From positions 1-64,000 of the forward strand of contig DAOTWA010000013.1 of assembly GCA_034435955.1 (NCBI GenBank): a stretch of 64,000 nucleotides of DNA. The letters run 5' to 3'. Numbering within the stretch: position 1 is the stretch's first letter; each line of letters begins with the position of its first letter. The notes under the pieces were generated by a model. It did not search any database. It saw only the letters and a list, made by a program, of their open reading frames with translations, and was not told where the DNA came from. This DNA comes from DAOTWA01 sp034435955 (GTDB lineage Bacteria > Chloroflexota > Anaerolineae > Anaerolineales > Anaerolineaceae). Below, in pieces: positions 49,052 to 58,262 of the stretch. The translations under genes and the position numbers were made by a program.

Positions 49052-49076
49052 TAGGCGCGGTGATCCACCGCGCCTA
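49052..49076. repeat. Perfect GC-rich palindromic hairpin
   Basis: TAGGCGCGGTG (49052-49062) pairs exactly with CACCGCGCCTA (49066-49076) around a 3-nt loop. It lies in the 86-base gap between lgt and the ABC ATPase gene. No T-run follows. It resembles dispersed intergenic palindromes of some genomes but I see only this copy in the window. Confidence 0.6.
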
Positions 49077-49106
49077 CGATTGTTCAGCCAATTCCACACT
49101 GTTGGA

Positions 49107-49973
49107 TCATTCCTGCGGGGCCTGCTTTTCTTGCATCGGGGATGCCGAATCAGCGGCGGGGGTCGTCACCTGCGGGGCTTGTTGGGATCGATGACGCAGA
49201 AAGAGGGCGATGCCCGCCAGGACGAAAATGACCGCCATCAGCGTTTGATTCGCATTGATACCCGCGACCCTTGAGGCGTCCAGGCGGAGGAACTCGAGCA
49301 AGAAGCGCCCTACAGGGTAGACCACCAGATAGCTCAAGAAAATGTCCCCGGGCAAGAGGCGGTCTTTGAATCGCCTTCCCATCCATAGCAGCAACGCCAT
49401 ATTGGCCAGATTCCAGAGCGATTCGTACAGGAATAATGGATGGTAATAGGCAATGTTTTCAAAACCGGGAAGTCGATGAGCCGGATCGATGTAGATCGCC
49501 CACGGTAGGTTGGTCGGCGCGCCATACACTTCTTGATTGAAGAAATTTCCCCAGCGCCCGATCGCCTGCGCCAATGCCAGGCCCGGTGCGATGATGTCCG
49601 TCCATGTAGCGAAGTTCAGCTTGTGTCTGCGCGCGTAAAGATAGAGCGCCAGGGCCCCGCCCATGACTGCGCCAGGTATGCCCAGGCCTCCATTCCAGAT
49701 GGCAATAGCGTCCAGAGGATGGGTTAGATAATAGTGGGTGGTAATTCCCATGGCTACCATGGAGGGCGGTGGCGTGAGGATGTGCCATATGCGCGCGCCG
49801 ATGATGCCCGCAATCAAGACCCACGCCAGCGCATCCCAAACCACTTCAGGGTCCTGCCCGCGGCGTTTGGCTTCTACCGTGGACAGCCAGGCGGCCGCCA
49901 GCGCGCCCAGCATGATCAGGATGCCATAAAAATGTATGAACAACGGTCCAATCGAAAAGCCAGATGGTGGCAT
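49107..49973 (-). CDS. lgt: Prolipoprotein diacylglyceryl transferase
   Basis: A 288-residue integral membrane enzyme that moves diacylglycerol from phosphatidylglycerol to the lipobox Cys of prolipoproteins, the first step of lipoprotein maturation. HFYGILIMLG, the signature GRWGNFFNQEVYG, and GRFLLEFLRLD are all present, within about seven helices. The C-terminal tail is hydrophilic (about 25 residues). The later step, lspA, is also in this window at its right end. AGAGG precedes the ATG. Confidence 0.96.
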   Translation of the reverse strand: MPPSGFSIGPLFIHFYGILIMLGALAAAWLSTVEAKRRGQDPEVVWDALAWVLIAGIIGARIWHILTPPPSMVAMGITTHYYLTHPLDAIAIWNGGLGIPGAVMGGALALYLYARRHKLNFATWTDIIAPGLALAQAIGRWGNFFNQEVYGAPTNLPWAIYIDPAHRLPGFENIAYYHPLFLYESLWNLANMALLLWMGRRFKDRLLPGDIFLSYLVVYPVGRFLLEFLRLDASRVAGINANQTLMAVIFVLAGIALFLRHRSQQAPQVTTPAADSASPMQEKQAPQE

Positions 49974-50076
49974 GCTTCCAACCTCTTTTCATTAAGGTAC
50001 GCTACCGCTATTGCCGGGTTGATGACCGGGATGAAACTCATCAGGAGCCATCTATGTCATTTACCGATGGCAGCAC

Positions 50077-50718
50077 CTATTTATATCGCTGTTTACCCTG
50101 AGCGTCAAATCCGATGCGTGCCTGGCGACGCACGTACAGGATGCGCTGAATGGCGGTGAAATTGGCCAGCACGGCGATGATCCACAGGGCGATCTCCGGC
50201 CGGTTGATTACCAGCATGGGCGCCAGCACTAAGAACCGCTCCATGCGGGTCAGCAAGCCGATTTTGGCTTCGAAACCCAGGGCTTCTGCCCGCGCCTTGA
50301 CGTACGAGACGAGCACCGACCCGGCCGCCGCCAGATAAACCAGCGCGCACGCCAGCCAGTTCTCCTGGCGGATGAAGTGGATCATTAATCCTGCGAAGAT
50401 CACCAGCTCCGAGTAGCGATCGGTAACCGAATCGATGAACGCGCCGAAGCGCGTCGATTCGCCCCGCAGGCGGGCCATGGCGCCGTCCAGTGCGTCGACT
50501 GGGCCGGCCAGCAGCACCACCACCCCTCCCCAGGTGATTTGGCCCACCGCCAGCAGGTAAGCGCCGAACGTATTGCCTACCAGTCCGAGGAAGGTGACCG
50601 TGTTTGGCCTCAGGCCAAGCCGGTTGAGAAAACTGGCCGCCGGGTCGAGGATGCCTTTGAAGCGTACCCGCATCAGATCGGTTAGCGTTGGTTTTTCTTT
50701 GTGCGCCGTCGAATCCAC
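50077..50718 (-). CDS. CDP-alcohol phosphatidyltransferase family protein
   Basis: A 213-residue membrane enzyme that joins CDP-diacylglycerol to an alcohol such as glycerol phosphate or inositol phosphate. The signature DxxDGxxARxxxxxxxxGxxxDxxxD is fully present (DALDGAMAR then GAFIDSVTD). About five transmembrane helices follow. The sequence has features of the archaetidylinositol/phosphatidylinositol-phosphate synthase branch, but the exact alcohol is uncertain. The start is GTG. No neighbour clarifies the lipid made. Confidence 0.93.
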   Translation of the reverse strand: MDSTAHKEKPTLTDLMRVRFKGILDPAASFLNRLGLRPNTVTFLGLVGNTFGAYLLAVGQITWGGVVVLLAGPVDALDGAMARLRGESTRFGAFIDSVTDRYSELVIFAGLMIHFIRQENWLACALVYLAAAGSVLVSYVKARAEALGFEAKIGLLTRMERFLVLAPMLVINRPEIALWIIAVLANFTAIQRILYVRRQARIGFDAQGKQRYK

Positions 50719-50849
50719 GCTTGAAATCCTGTCTAGTTTTATAGACTGCCCGTGTATCGCCCGCTTACATAAGTAATGCTACCTTTGGCACCTTGAACTG
50801 TCAAGCTGGATGGCTAAATTTACCCCATGGATCGCCTGATCCTGACATC

Positions 50850-53126
50850 CTATTCGAGGTATTCGCCGTCTTCCTCGCGCTCTTCGCCGCCTTCATCCGG
50901 CTCAATAAGCACCTCACGCTCACGGCCAGCGCCCTGGGATGGGCCGACCACGCCCAGGCTTTCCAGCTCGTCCATCAGCCGTGCGGCGCGCGGATAACCG
51001 ATGCGCAGCCTGCGCTGCAGTAACGAAGCGCTGGCTCGTTGCACCTTGCGCACGACGGCAATGGCCTGTTCGATCAGCTCATCGCTGGCCTGCTCGCTCT
51101 CGCTCAGAGTTTGCTCCCAGGGCGGCGCTTCGTTCTCATCCATCGGCGACATCTTCTGCCAAAACTCGATCACGCGCTCGATCTCCTGATCGGTGACCAT
51201 CACCCCCTGGGCGCGGACGGGGGCGCCTGCCTCCGGATTGAGGAATAACATATCCCCCCGCCCCAGCAGCGTCTCAGCCCCGGCGGTATCCAGGATAACG
51301 CGCGAGTCGACCGACGAAGCCACGGTGAAAGAGATACGCGCCGGGAAATTGGCCTTGATCAGCCCGGTGACCACATCCGTGCTCGGCCGCTGCGTGGCCA
51401 AAACAAGGTGAATGCCCGTGGCGCGCGCCATCTGCGCGAGGCGTACCAGGCTGTGCTCGGTCTGATCCGGCGCTGACATCATCAGGTCGGCAAGCTCGTC
51501 GATCACGATGACGATGCGCGGCAGGGTGGGCTGTTTGCGCCTCTGCATGCGCCGATTGTAGACCTCGATATCGCGCGCTTTGGCATCCTCCAGCAGGTGG
51601 TAACGGCGGTCCATCTCGCCCAGCGACCAGCGGAGCACGCCCAGGATGCGCTCCAGGTCGGTCTCAACCTTGCCGAGCAGGTGGGGTGTTCCGTTAAACC
51701 GCACCAGCTCCACCATCTTGGGATCGATCATGGCGATGCGCAGGTCCTCGGGAGTGTTATTCATGATCAGGCAGGTTGTGATGGCGGCGATGCACACCGA
51801 CTTTCCCGAGCCGGTCGTTCCGGCGATCAGCAGGTGGGGCATGCGTGCCAGATCGGCCACCACGGCCTGGCCGGAAACGTCGCGTCCAAGGGCGATGGCC
51901 AGAGGTGAGCCGATGCGATAAAAGGCGTCCGATTCCAGCATCGGACGCAGGCGAACAATGCTCGAACGCGAGTTGGGCACCTCGATACCCACATACGAGC
52001 GCCCCGGTACGGGTGCCTCGATGCGCAGGCGTTCAGCCGACAGAGCCAGAGCCAGGTCGCGCGCCAAAGCCGAAATCTGCGAAACGCGCACTTTTTGGCG
52101 CGCAGGCTCTCCATCAGGCCCGGGTTTTTCTACGAATCCCGGTTCTACGGCAAATTGCGTGACTGTCGGCCCAATGCGAAAACCGACCACGCGCGCCGGG
52201 ACGCCAAACTCGGCCAGCGTTTTCTCGATCAGGCCCGCGGTGAGGTTGATGTGGCGCTCATCTGGGCGTATGGATTGTTCGTCCAGCAGCAGATTGAGTG
52301 GTGGCAGGCGTTCATCGCGTTGGAACGGTGCTGCAGGCTTTTCGGCCTGCCTCTCCTCCACCCGGAAGGATTTCCGGTATTCGGGCGGCAGACTGGCCTT
52401 GCGCTTCTGCCTGGCGGCTTCGGGTGATTTCGGACCGCTCTCGACCGCTTCCCCCACGATCACCCCGCTGGGCGGGCCGGCAGGCGGCGCCTCGGAAAAT
52501 TCCTCGCCCACTTCAGGGATGGGCTGAACGGCTCTTTCCAGCAGGCGTCGCATCCACGCAAAGACGCCCAACCCGCTGAGCGCGAAAAGAAGAAAAATTC
52601 CCGTCACCAGGATGGTGCGCAGGATAGATGGAATCCCAAATGCAAGCAATAGCTGCGCCAGTCCCCAACCGATAATGCCGCCATCCAGACCCATCTCGGC
52701 CCGCTCGAGCGAATCGCCGCCGAAAATGGATAGCAACGCCAGGAAGGCGAATGAGGCCCCCTCCAGCGCCAGAAGACGGTAGAACGCGGACATGGACCAG
52801 CGCAGGTTTCTGTGGATGAGCGCCACGACCCCGCCCGCCGCCGCGCCAGCCGCCAACAAAGCGCTGCCCCAACCAAACCCGTATCGCAGTGATCCGGCCA
52901 GTGGGGTGAGCAAGACGCCGCTTGTGAGTCCGGTCAGAGCCAGGGCCATCATCAGCGCGAAGGCCAGCAGCAACACACCGACTACGTCCCAGCCGAAGCG
53001 TCCAAAACGGGTGGCAAAATTCGCGGCCAGATCCAGCCAGCGATCGAAGCTGGATCTGGCCGTTTCGGCTGGAGCAGGCTCCCGGCGGATAGCCTTTTGC
53101 GCGTTCGTTGCCTTTTTGCCGGCCAT
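50850..53126 (-). CDS. ftsK: DNA translocase FtsK/SpoIIIE
   Basis: A 758-residue DNA pump for clearing chromosomes from the division septum. It has four or more N-terminal transmembrane helices (about 40-195), a Pro/Ala-rich linker, the motor with Walker A GTTGSGKSVCI near 435-445, Walker B IVIVIDELADLMM, and a C-terminal gamma winged helix (ASASLLQRRLRIGYPRAARLMDELE) that reads KOPS-type sites. The C-terminus ends in an acidic Glu tail. It starts 3 bases after the S1 gene, so the two are cotranscribed. Confidence 0.97.
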   Translation of the reverse strand: MAGKKATNAQKAIRREPAPAETARSSFDRWLDLAANFATRFGRFGWDVVGVLLLAFALMMALALTGLTSGVLLTPLAGSLRYGFGWGSALLAAGAAAGGVVALIHRNLRWSMSAFYRLLALEGASFAFLALLSIFGGDSLERAEMGLDGGIIGWGLAQLLLAFGIPSILRTILVTGIFLLFALSGLGVFAWMRRLLERAVQPIPEVGEEFSEAPPAGPPSGVIVGEAVESGPKSPEAARQKRKASLPPEYRKSFRVEERQAEKPAAPFQRDERLPPLNLLLDEQSIRPDERHINLTAGLIEKTLAEFGVPARVVGFRIGPTVTQFAVEPGFVEKPGPDGEPARQKVRVSQISALARDLALALSAERLRIEAPVPGRSYVGIEVPNSRSSIVRLRPMLESDAFYRIGSPLAIALGRDVSGQAVVADLARMPHLLIAGTTGSGKSVCIAAITTCLIMNNTPEDLRIAMIDPKMVELVRFNGTPHLLGKVETDLERILGVLRWSLGEMDRRYHLLEDAKARDIEVYNRRMQRRKQPTLPRIVIVIDELADLMMSAPDQTEHSLVRLAQMARATGIHLVLATQRPSTDVVTGLIKANFPARISFTVASSVDSRVILDTAGAETLLGRGDMLFLNPEAGAPVRAQGVMVTDQEIERVIEFWQKMSPMDENEAPPWEQTLSESEQASDELIEQAIAVVRKVQRASASLLQRRLRIGYPRAARLMDELESLGVVGPSQGAGREREVLIEPDEGGEEREEDGEYLE

Positions 53127-53129
53127 CCC

Positions 53130-54080
53130 CTATTCGAGTGAAACCAGGCCCAATCCAAGGCGGCGCTTATCGGCGTCAATATGCAGAATGCGTACCTTGA
53201 TTGCTTGCCCTTTGCTGAGATACTTGCCCACCTCGCCATGCGCCTGGGGCAGGTTCATCGAAGAAACATGAATGAGGCCCTCGACGCCCTCCTCCAGGCG
53301 GGCAAAAGCCCCAAAGCGAGTGATGCCGGTCACAGTAGCGTTGACCACGTCGCCAGGGGTATACCGCTGCGTGATCGTCTCCCATGGATTGTCGAACAGC
53401 CGTTTGATGCTAAGAGCGATGCGCAGATTCTCCTCGGACACGCTGAGTACGAGTGCTTCCACCGTCTGGCCAAGGCACAAAATATCAGATGGGTGCTGTA
53501 CGCGACCCCAGGAAAGCTCCGAAACGTGAATGAGCCCTTCCAGCCCACCCAAATCGACGAACACCCCAAAATCGGTCACATTCGTGACCGTACCCCTCAC
53601 TTTATCACCCGGGTGCAACTCTTGGAAAAGCAGCTTGCGCCGTCCTTCGGCGGCCAGCGCTGCCCGTTCCGAAAAAACGATGCGCTCCTGATCGGGCTCA
53701 CATTCGATAATTTTCAGATTAAGATAGCGACCTACGTAACTTGCCAGAATGCTGCGACGTTCCTCGTCGGTGCTTATATTGCTGGGAAGATCGACTAAGT
53801 GGGAAATGGGCACAAACCCCTGCAGATCCTCTCCTCCTACCAGCAGCCCGCCACGATTGTAGCCCAGGACGGCCAGGGTGACGATCTCGTCCTGATCGTA
53901 TACATCCTGGGCTCGATCCCAATCCACCAGCATCATAAATTGCTGGCCGGCGATCTTACCACCCGCATCTTTCTGAGATGCCGGTTGGACTTCCTCGTCC
54001 GCCAGCACTGACGCCCACCAGCCCTCATCGGGTGGCGGCAATTCCTCCCCAGTGACCGGGGTGCGCCGTTTCGAAAACAT
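53130..54080 (-). CDS. S1 RNA-binding domain protein (ribosomal protein S1-like)
   Basis: A 316-residue protein with three S1 (OB-fold) domains: the first divergent (about 50-130), the second with VRGTVTNVTDFGVFVDLGG (about 150-215), the third with VNATVTGITRFGAFARLEEG (about 235-305). Each ends near an HVS motif (LIHVSELS, LIHVSS). This is the short S1 type of Gram-positive and Chloroflexota bacteria, possibly acting in mRNA binding or RNA decay. The ATG at 54080 follows GGGAGGTG, better than the TTG at 54098. It lies 34 bases after the 7TM regulator and 3 before ftsK. Confidence 0.92.
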   Translation of the reverse strand: MFSKRRTPVTGEELPPPDEGWWASVLADEEVQPASQKDAGGKIAGQQFMMLVDWDRAQDVYDQDEIVTLAVLGYNRGGLLVGGEDLQGFVPISHLVDLPSNISTDEERRSILASYVGRYLNLKIIECEPDQERIVFSERAALAAEGRRKLLFQELHPGDKVRGTVTNVTDFGVFVDLGGLEGLIHVSELSWGRVQHPSDILCLGQTVEALVLSVSEENLRIALSIKRLFDNPWETITQRYTPGDVVNATVTGITRFGAFARLEEGVEGLIHVSSMNLPQAHGEVGKYLSKGQAIKVRILHIDADKRRLGLGLVSLE

Positions 54081-54114
54081 CGAACCCACCTCCCTCAAGT
54101 GATGCAGACGTCAA

Positions 54115-56079
54115 TCAGCGCTCCATCGGCAGTGAGGCGCTTCCCGAGCCGTTGACCGGTGTCCCCTCCACCATGACTGTCTTCAGGCGCGCTTGTTCCT
54201 CCATTTCCTGAATAATCTTGGCGACCGCCTCGATGGCCACGCGTTGCTTGCGGTATAAATCGGCTTCAGACATCGCCAGCCGCAGAGCGATCTCTCGCAC
54301 TTTACGACCTTCCATAAATTTCATCTCCAGAATATTATACAGTATCCATTCGGCCGTGAAACGGCGCTCACCTTCCGGACGAATCCGTTCGATGGCATCC
54401 CGTAGAATGGCCCGCAAAGCATTGGCTCCATTGCCCTCGTGATCATTCACCGCATTCTGCACCACCTTCAATTGCAGAAGCGGGCTGGTGGTGAGCTTGG
54501 GGCCGCCCCAATAATGTGTGAGCGCGTCTTTCACCCATTGCGCCAGGTCCTGTTGAGGTAAGGGACTATCCTTGGAAAGCATCACCGAACCGTTGTATTG
54601 AGCAGCGGCGCGGATGCGCTGAACAAGTTCCATTTGTGGGGTCAGCGTTTGCATGCGGCGGAAGATCTGCTGCTGGCGGCGGCGATCAAGCAGGGCCAGC
54701 GTGGCGCGCTGGGCAAGCACCGAGAGCGCCTCAAGCTGTTCCTCGTCAAGACTTTCATCCGCCCGGCGCGCTACCCCGAGCAAGCCCAACAGGTGGTCTT
54801 CACCCTCCTCGCTTTCCTCATCCAGCAACGGCAGCAGATAATATTCCCCCCACACAAAAAGATCTCCCGATAAGCCGTTGCGGATGACCATCTGGACCAG
54901 CTCCTCGGAGGCCTGTTGATCCTCCAGGGGTTTATTCTCGCCGGTCATGAAGACCATCTCGAGATGGTCGCCGTGCCAGGAGGCCACAAAGGCGTTAGGG
55001 GTCTGCAGGCGATCGCAGACGGCTGCCAGCAGCATTTCCATGAACTGGCGCAGGTCCCTCGAGGAGAGCAGCCGATCCTCAAGAGTGCGCAGTATGGCGA
55101 GGTCCTCCCTGTCGCCGCCGTGAAACAGGTAGCGCTCCCACAACGGAGCAAAGAGCGTAATGGTGTATTCAAGCAGAAGGATTGTGCCGACCATGAGGAT
55201 GGGCACCATGGCCGAATAAGGCGTGCCAAACAGCGCGCCCAGGCGACGCACCACCGTCACCACCGCCAGCACGACGCTGGCCGTAACTGGCCCGCGCATG
55301 ATCCACTTGAACAACCGGCTTTTCACCACCCGATCCGGCCACGAGACGCCAAAAAAGGCAACTGCGTAAGCCATGATGATGAGCAGTCCGCCAATCACCA
55401 GGTTGCTGAGGAAAGCCATTGACCAGAAAAGGAGCTGGTGGCGGGCGGCAAAATCCGAGCCAAACAGCAGGTAAGGATAGGAGCCTAGGGCAGGCGCCGT
55501 CGCGCCGGCCATCAAATAGATCATGCGCCGGCGGGTGGTGGGCGTGATCGTGCGCAGATAAGCGCGGGCGAAATTGATCCACGCCGCCACCATCGCCAAC
55601 CCATAATAGAGCGTGAAAAGCTCCATCCATGGGGTCGGTGTAAGGTGCGGCGACGGGCCGCTATTGACGGAAACCGGCCCGAGGAAATTGATGAATGGGG
55701 ATGCGGCTAGGATCAGCACGGAGAGGATGTAAGTCAGGCGCACCACCCAGCGGCGCTTGCCGCGGCTCGGCCGACCGGTGGTGGATAGCACAGCATCCGA
55801 GAAATGCAGATAACTGGGCGGAAGGAAGAGTATCCCCACCCACTGCAGTCGCAGCCAAAATTCGACCGCCTGGAGCTCGGTCAGAGTGCTGCCGATGGCT
55901 TCAGCGGTGAAAACGACCACCACACAGGCCAGGATCAGGGTGAATGAACGCGCCACCCGATCTCTCAGATTGAAAGTGAGCGCATAAAGCAACAGGGAGA
56001 AAGCCGTTATGGCAATCCCGGCCGATAGAATTTGATTCAGGGTGGATAAACCCGTAACGAGACTCGTCGTCAAACCCAC
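54115..56079 (-). CDS. 7TM-GAF protein with C-terminal HTH-like domain
   Basis: A 654-residue membrane protein. The N-terminal 250 residues are a 7TM sensor like the histidine-kinase N-terminal 7TM region (RLQWVGILFLPPSYLHF and following). A GAF domain follows at about 320-480. There is no His box or ATPase domain; instead residues 530-640 are helical with TAEWILYNILEMKFMEGRKVREIALRLAMSEADLYRKQRVAIEAVA, which I split here as TAEWILYNILEM, VREIALRLAMSEADL and YRKQRVAIEAV, consistent with an HTH-like region. So it may be a membrane-bound one-component regulator. It lies 15 bases after a GNAT gene and 34 before the S1 gene. Confidence 0.75.
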   Translation of the reverse strand: MGLTTSLVTGLSTLNQILSAGIAITAFSLLLYALTFNLRDRVARSFTLILACVVVVFTAEAIGSTLTELQAVEFWLRLQWVGILFLPPSYLHFSDAVLSTTGRPSRGKRRWVVRLTYILSVLILAASPFINFLGPVSVNSGPSPHLTPTPWMELFTLYYGLAMVAAWINFARAYLRTITPTTRRRMIYLMAGATAPALGSYPYLLFGSDFAARHQLLFWSMAFLSNLVIGGLLIIMAYAVAFFGVSWPDRVVKSRLFKWIMRGPVTASVVLAVVTVVRRLGALFGTPYSAMVPILMVGTILLLEYTITLFAPLWERYLFHGGDREDLAILRTLEDRLLSSRDLRQFMEMLLAAVCDRLQTPNAFVASWHGDHLEMVFMTGENKPLEDQQASEELVQMVIRNGLSGDLFVWGEYYLLPLLDEESEEGEDHLLGLLGVARRADESLDEEQLEALSVLAQRATLALLDRRRQQQIFRRMQTLTPQMELVQRIRAAAQYNGSVMLSKDSPLPQQDLAQWVKDALTHYWGGPKLTTSPLLQLKVVQNAVNDHEGNGANALRAILRDAIERIRPEGERRFTAEWILYNILEMKFMEGRKVREIALRLAMSEADLYRKQRVAIEAVAKIIQEMEEQARLKTVMVEGTPVNGSGSASLPMER

Positions 56080-56094
56080 TATGATCCAAACCCT

Positions 56095-56634
56095 CTACCG
56101 TAGATGATGCGCGAAGAAAAGAGCAATATCCTCATTGCTGTAATAATGATCATTGTAGCCCGAAAATTCAAAACCGAGCTTCTGCGCCAGGCGGATGGCG
56201 GCGATATTCTTCGATTGCATCTCCAAGATGACGCGCCGGTTTTCTCTCCCCGCCGCCCATTCCTGGGCGGCCAGCACCAATGCGCTGGCAATGCCCTGCC
56301 GACGGACTTCTTCGCCGACGACCAGATCGGTCGCCCAGGCGGTTGTCGGCGCAATGTTCTCGTTTAAGCTGATGTATCCAACCGGCCGGCCATTGATCAG
56401 GGCCACCAGGACAGCCGACCGACGGGACCAATCGTTGACCAGTCCTTGGGGCGTTCGTGGATATTCTACATGCACCGCACGCGGCAGGCGCACCTCGCGA
56501 AAACTGACCGTCACCTGATTCTCCTCGCCGCCCACGTCCATCTGCCAGACGTAATTACTGCGATAAGAGTGATCAATGGCTACCAGATAAGCGATGTCCG
56601 ATGCGATCGCCGGACGGATCTCAATCTGCGGCAT
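56095..56634 (-). CDS. GNAT-family N-acetyltransferase (RimI-like)
   Basis: A 179-residue GNAT protein. The acetyl-CoA loop is EEVRRQGIASAL (RRxGxA), and the C-terminal NIAAIRLAQKLGFEFSGYND is the classic end of RimI-type enzymes. It likely acetylates a protein N-terminus or small amine; substrate unknown. GGAGAGG before the ATG. It lies between the Ig-like membrane protein (11 bases upstream) and the 7TM-GAF gene (15 bases downstream) in one transcription unit. Confidence 0.92.
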   Translation of the reverse strand: MPQIEIRPAIASDIAYLVAIDHSYRSNYVWQMDVGGEENQVTVSFREVRLPRAVHVEYPRTPQGLVNDWSRRSAVLVALINGRPVGYISLNENIAPTTAWATDLVVGEEVRRQGIASALVLAAQEWAAGRENRRVILEMQSKNIAAIRLAQKLGFEFSGYNDHYYSNEDIALFFAHHLR

Positions 56635-56645
56635 GTCCTCTCCTG

Positions 56646-57347
56646 TCAGGGCGCAGCCACGTGCACCGGCACAATGCAGGGCGGTAGCGTCTGCCCTTGA
56701 TTATCTACCACCACCAGCCTTAGCAGGTAATCCCCGGGTATCAGTAAGCTTGTGTTCCACTTTCCGAGAACGCTGTCCGGTGCAGCAGCCGGTTGGTCGC
56801 CGGCCTGGATGGTCGCCCAGGTATCACTGCCTGCCTGGGAGAGCTCATATTTGTAAAAGCCGAAATTCGGCACGTTCACGACTCCTTTCACGTCAATATT
56901 TCCTTTCACCTCCTCGCCCGGCTTCGGGGAGGTTAGCTCTACTTTGCCTAGGACGCAGCCGTTGCCTGTTGGCGTGGACAGCGCCGCCGGCAAAGGGGTG
57001 CCGGTAGAGGCGCCGGCAGGCAGAGAAGCAGCTGCCGTTGGCTGGGCGCTGATGGGCGTCGCCAGGATGTCGAGCGTGGGTGTCGGCAGGTCCTGTAGGC
57101 CAGGATAGATGGGCGAGACAAAGGTCACCAGTAAAAACTCGCTCATCCCCAAGAGAACCAGCAGGATCAACACGCTGGTCGCTTCGCTCAGGCGCCTTTG
57201 GGCGTTATCCCGCTCTAACCCAAAGGCCGCCTCGCGCCACTCTTGCAGGGCACCGGTAATTTTTCGCACATACAACAAGCCTGCCAGACCCAGAACCACA
57301 TAAATCCAAATTTCGTACGTACTTAAGAATTTTAGAATTGCACTCAT
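56646..57347 (-). CDS. Membrane-anchored protein with C-terminal Ig-like domain
   Basis: A 233-residue protein: an N-terminal helix (about 8-26), a basic/acidic linker, a second transmembrane helix (about 60-82), a Pro/Thr/Ala-rich segment, and a C-terminal beta-sandwich (VELTSPKPGEEVKGNIDVKGVVNV, split here as SPKPGEEVKG and IDVKGVVNVP) like a bacterial Ig/FN3-type domain, exposed outside. No family name is certain. Start taken at 57347; 57365 is an alternative without a better ribosome site. It is the first gene of the run ending in ftsK. Confidence 0.72.
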   Translation of the reverse strand: MSAILKFLSTYEIWIYVVLGLAGLLYVRKITGALQEWREAAFGLERDNAQRRLSEATSVLILLVLLGMSEFLLVTFVSPIYPGLQDLPTPTLDILATPISAQPTAAASLPAGASTGTPLPAALSTPTGNGCVLGKVELTSPKPGEEVKGNIDVKGVVNVPNFGFYKYELSQAGSDTWATIQAGDQPAAAPDSVLGKWNTSLLIPGDYLLRLVVVDNQGQTLPPCIVPVHVAAP

Positions 57348-57425
57348 GCCGCTTCTGCAATCCATTCGATCCGTTGCACGATCCGGATCAGCTTATTGTA
57401 ATGACGAATGTATCAGCCAGGCAGA

Positions 57426-58262
57426 TTACAGGCGGCGAAGGACTCCTTTTATGATGGCGATCAATTTCGGCGCGATCACTTCACCGGCGGTCAACACCTC
57501 CTCATGCGTCGTGGGGGTGTTGCCGTCCAGATTCGCCTTGTTACTGATGCCGGAAATACCCAGCACGCGCATGCCTCCGTGCCGGGCGACAATCACCTCT
57601 GGTACAGTGGACATGCCCACTGCGTCTGCCCCGATGATGCGCAGGTATCTGAGATCGGCGGGCGTCTCAAAAGAAGGGCCGCCGAGAGCCGCGTAAACGC
57701 CCTCCTGCAGCGGGATGCCATTCTCCCTGGCTACCTCGCGCGCCAGCTCCATGAGACCACGATCGTAGGCCTGACTCATGTCCGGAAAACGCGGGCCGAA
57801 CTCCTCCAGATTCGGCCCCCGCAGTGGGCTCAGCCCCCCCATTGCCAGCAGGCTGAGGTGGTCGGTGATGAGCATCAGATCGCCGGGATTGAAGGCCGGA
57901 TTGATCGCCCCAGCCGCATTCGTCACGATGAGCGTCTTGATTCCCAGGCGCTGCATGACCCGCACCGGCAGCGTCACCTGAGCCATGCTGTAACCCTCAT
58001 AATAATGCACACGACCCTGCATAACCATGACTTTCTGACCTTCGAGCGTGCCAAACACCAGTTTGCCCTGATGCCCGGGCACCGTGGAGACCGGCCATTC
58101 GGGCAGCTCAGCCGCCGAGAAGATGTCCGGCTTTTCCACCGCATCGGCCAGCGCGCCCAGCCCAGAACCCAGAATCAACCCCACCTGTGGCGTGTGGCTC
58201 GTCCGGGCGCGCACGGCGCCGGCGACGCGTTCGATCTCCTGCAGGGTGATATATTCTTTCAT
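57426..58262 (-). CDS. punA: Purine nucleoside phosphorylase, trimeric (PunA) type
   Basis: A 278-residue PNP. It splits inosine or guanosine with phosphate in purine salvage. It has LILGSGLGALADAVE, HYYEGYSMAQVT for the phosphate/ribose site, TNAAGAINPAFNPGDLM, and GPSFETPADLRYLRIIGADAVGMSTVPE with the Glu and Asn region typical of low-molecular-weight PNP. The frame is open earlier, but the ATG at 58262 has GGAG at 5 bases and starts the family N-terminus. A TATAAT (58299-58294, minus strand) lies just upstream. It precedes a long divergent gap. Confidence 0.94.
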   Translation of the reverse strand: MKEYITLQEIERVAGAVRARTSHTPQVGLILGSGLGALADAVEKPDIFSAAELPEWPVSTVPGHQGKLVFGTLEGQKVMVMQGRVHYYEGYSMAQVTLPVRVMQRLGIKTLIVTNAAGAINPAFNPGDLMLITDHLSLLAMGGLSPLRGPNLEEFGPRFPDMSQAYDRGLMELAREVARENGIPLQEGVYAALGGPSFETPADLRYLRIIGADAVGMSTVPEVIVARHGGMRVLGISGISNKANLDGNTPTTHEEVLTAGEVIAPKLIAIIKGVLRRL

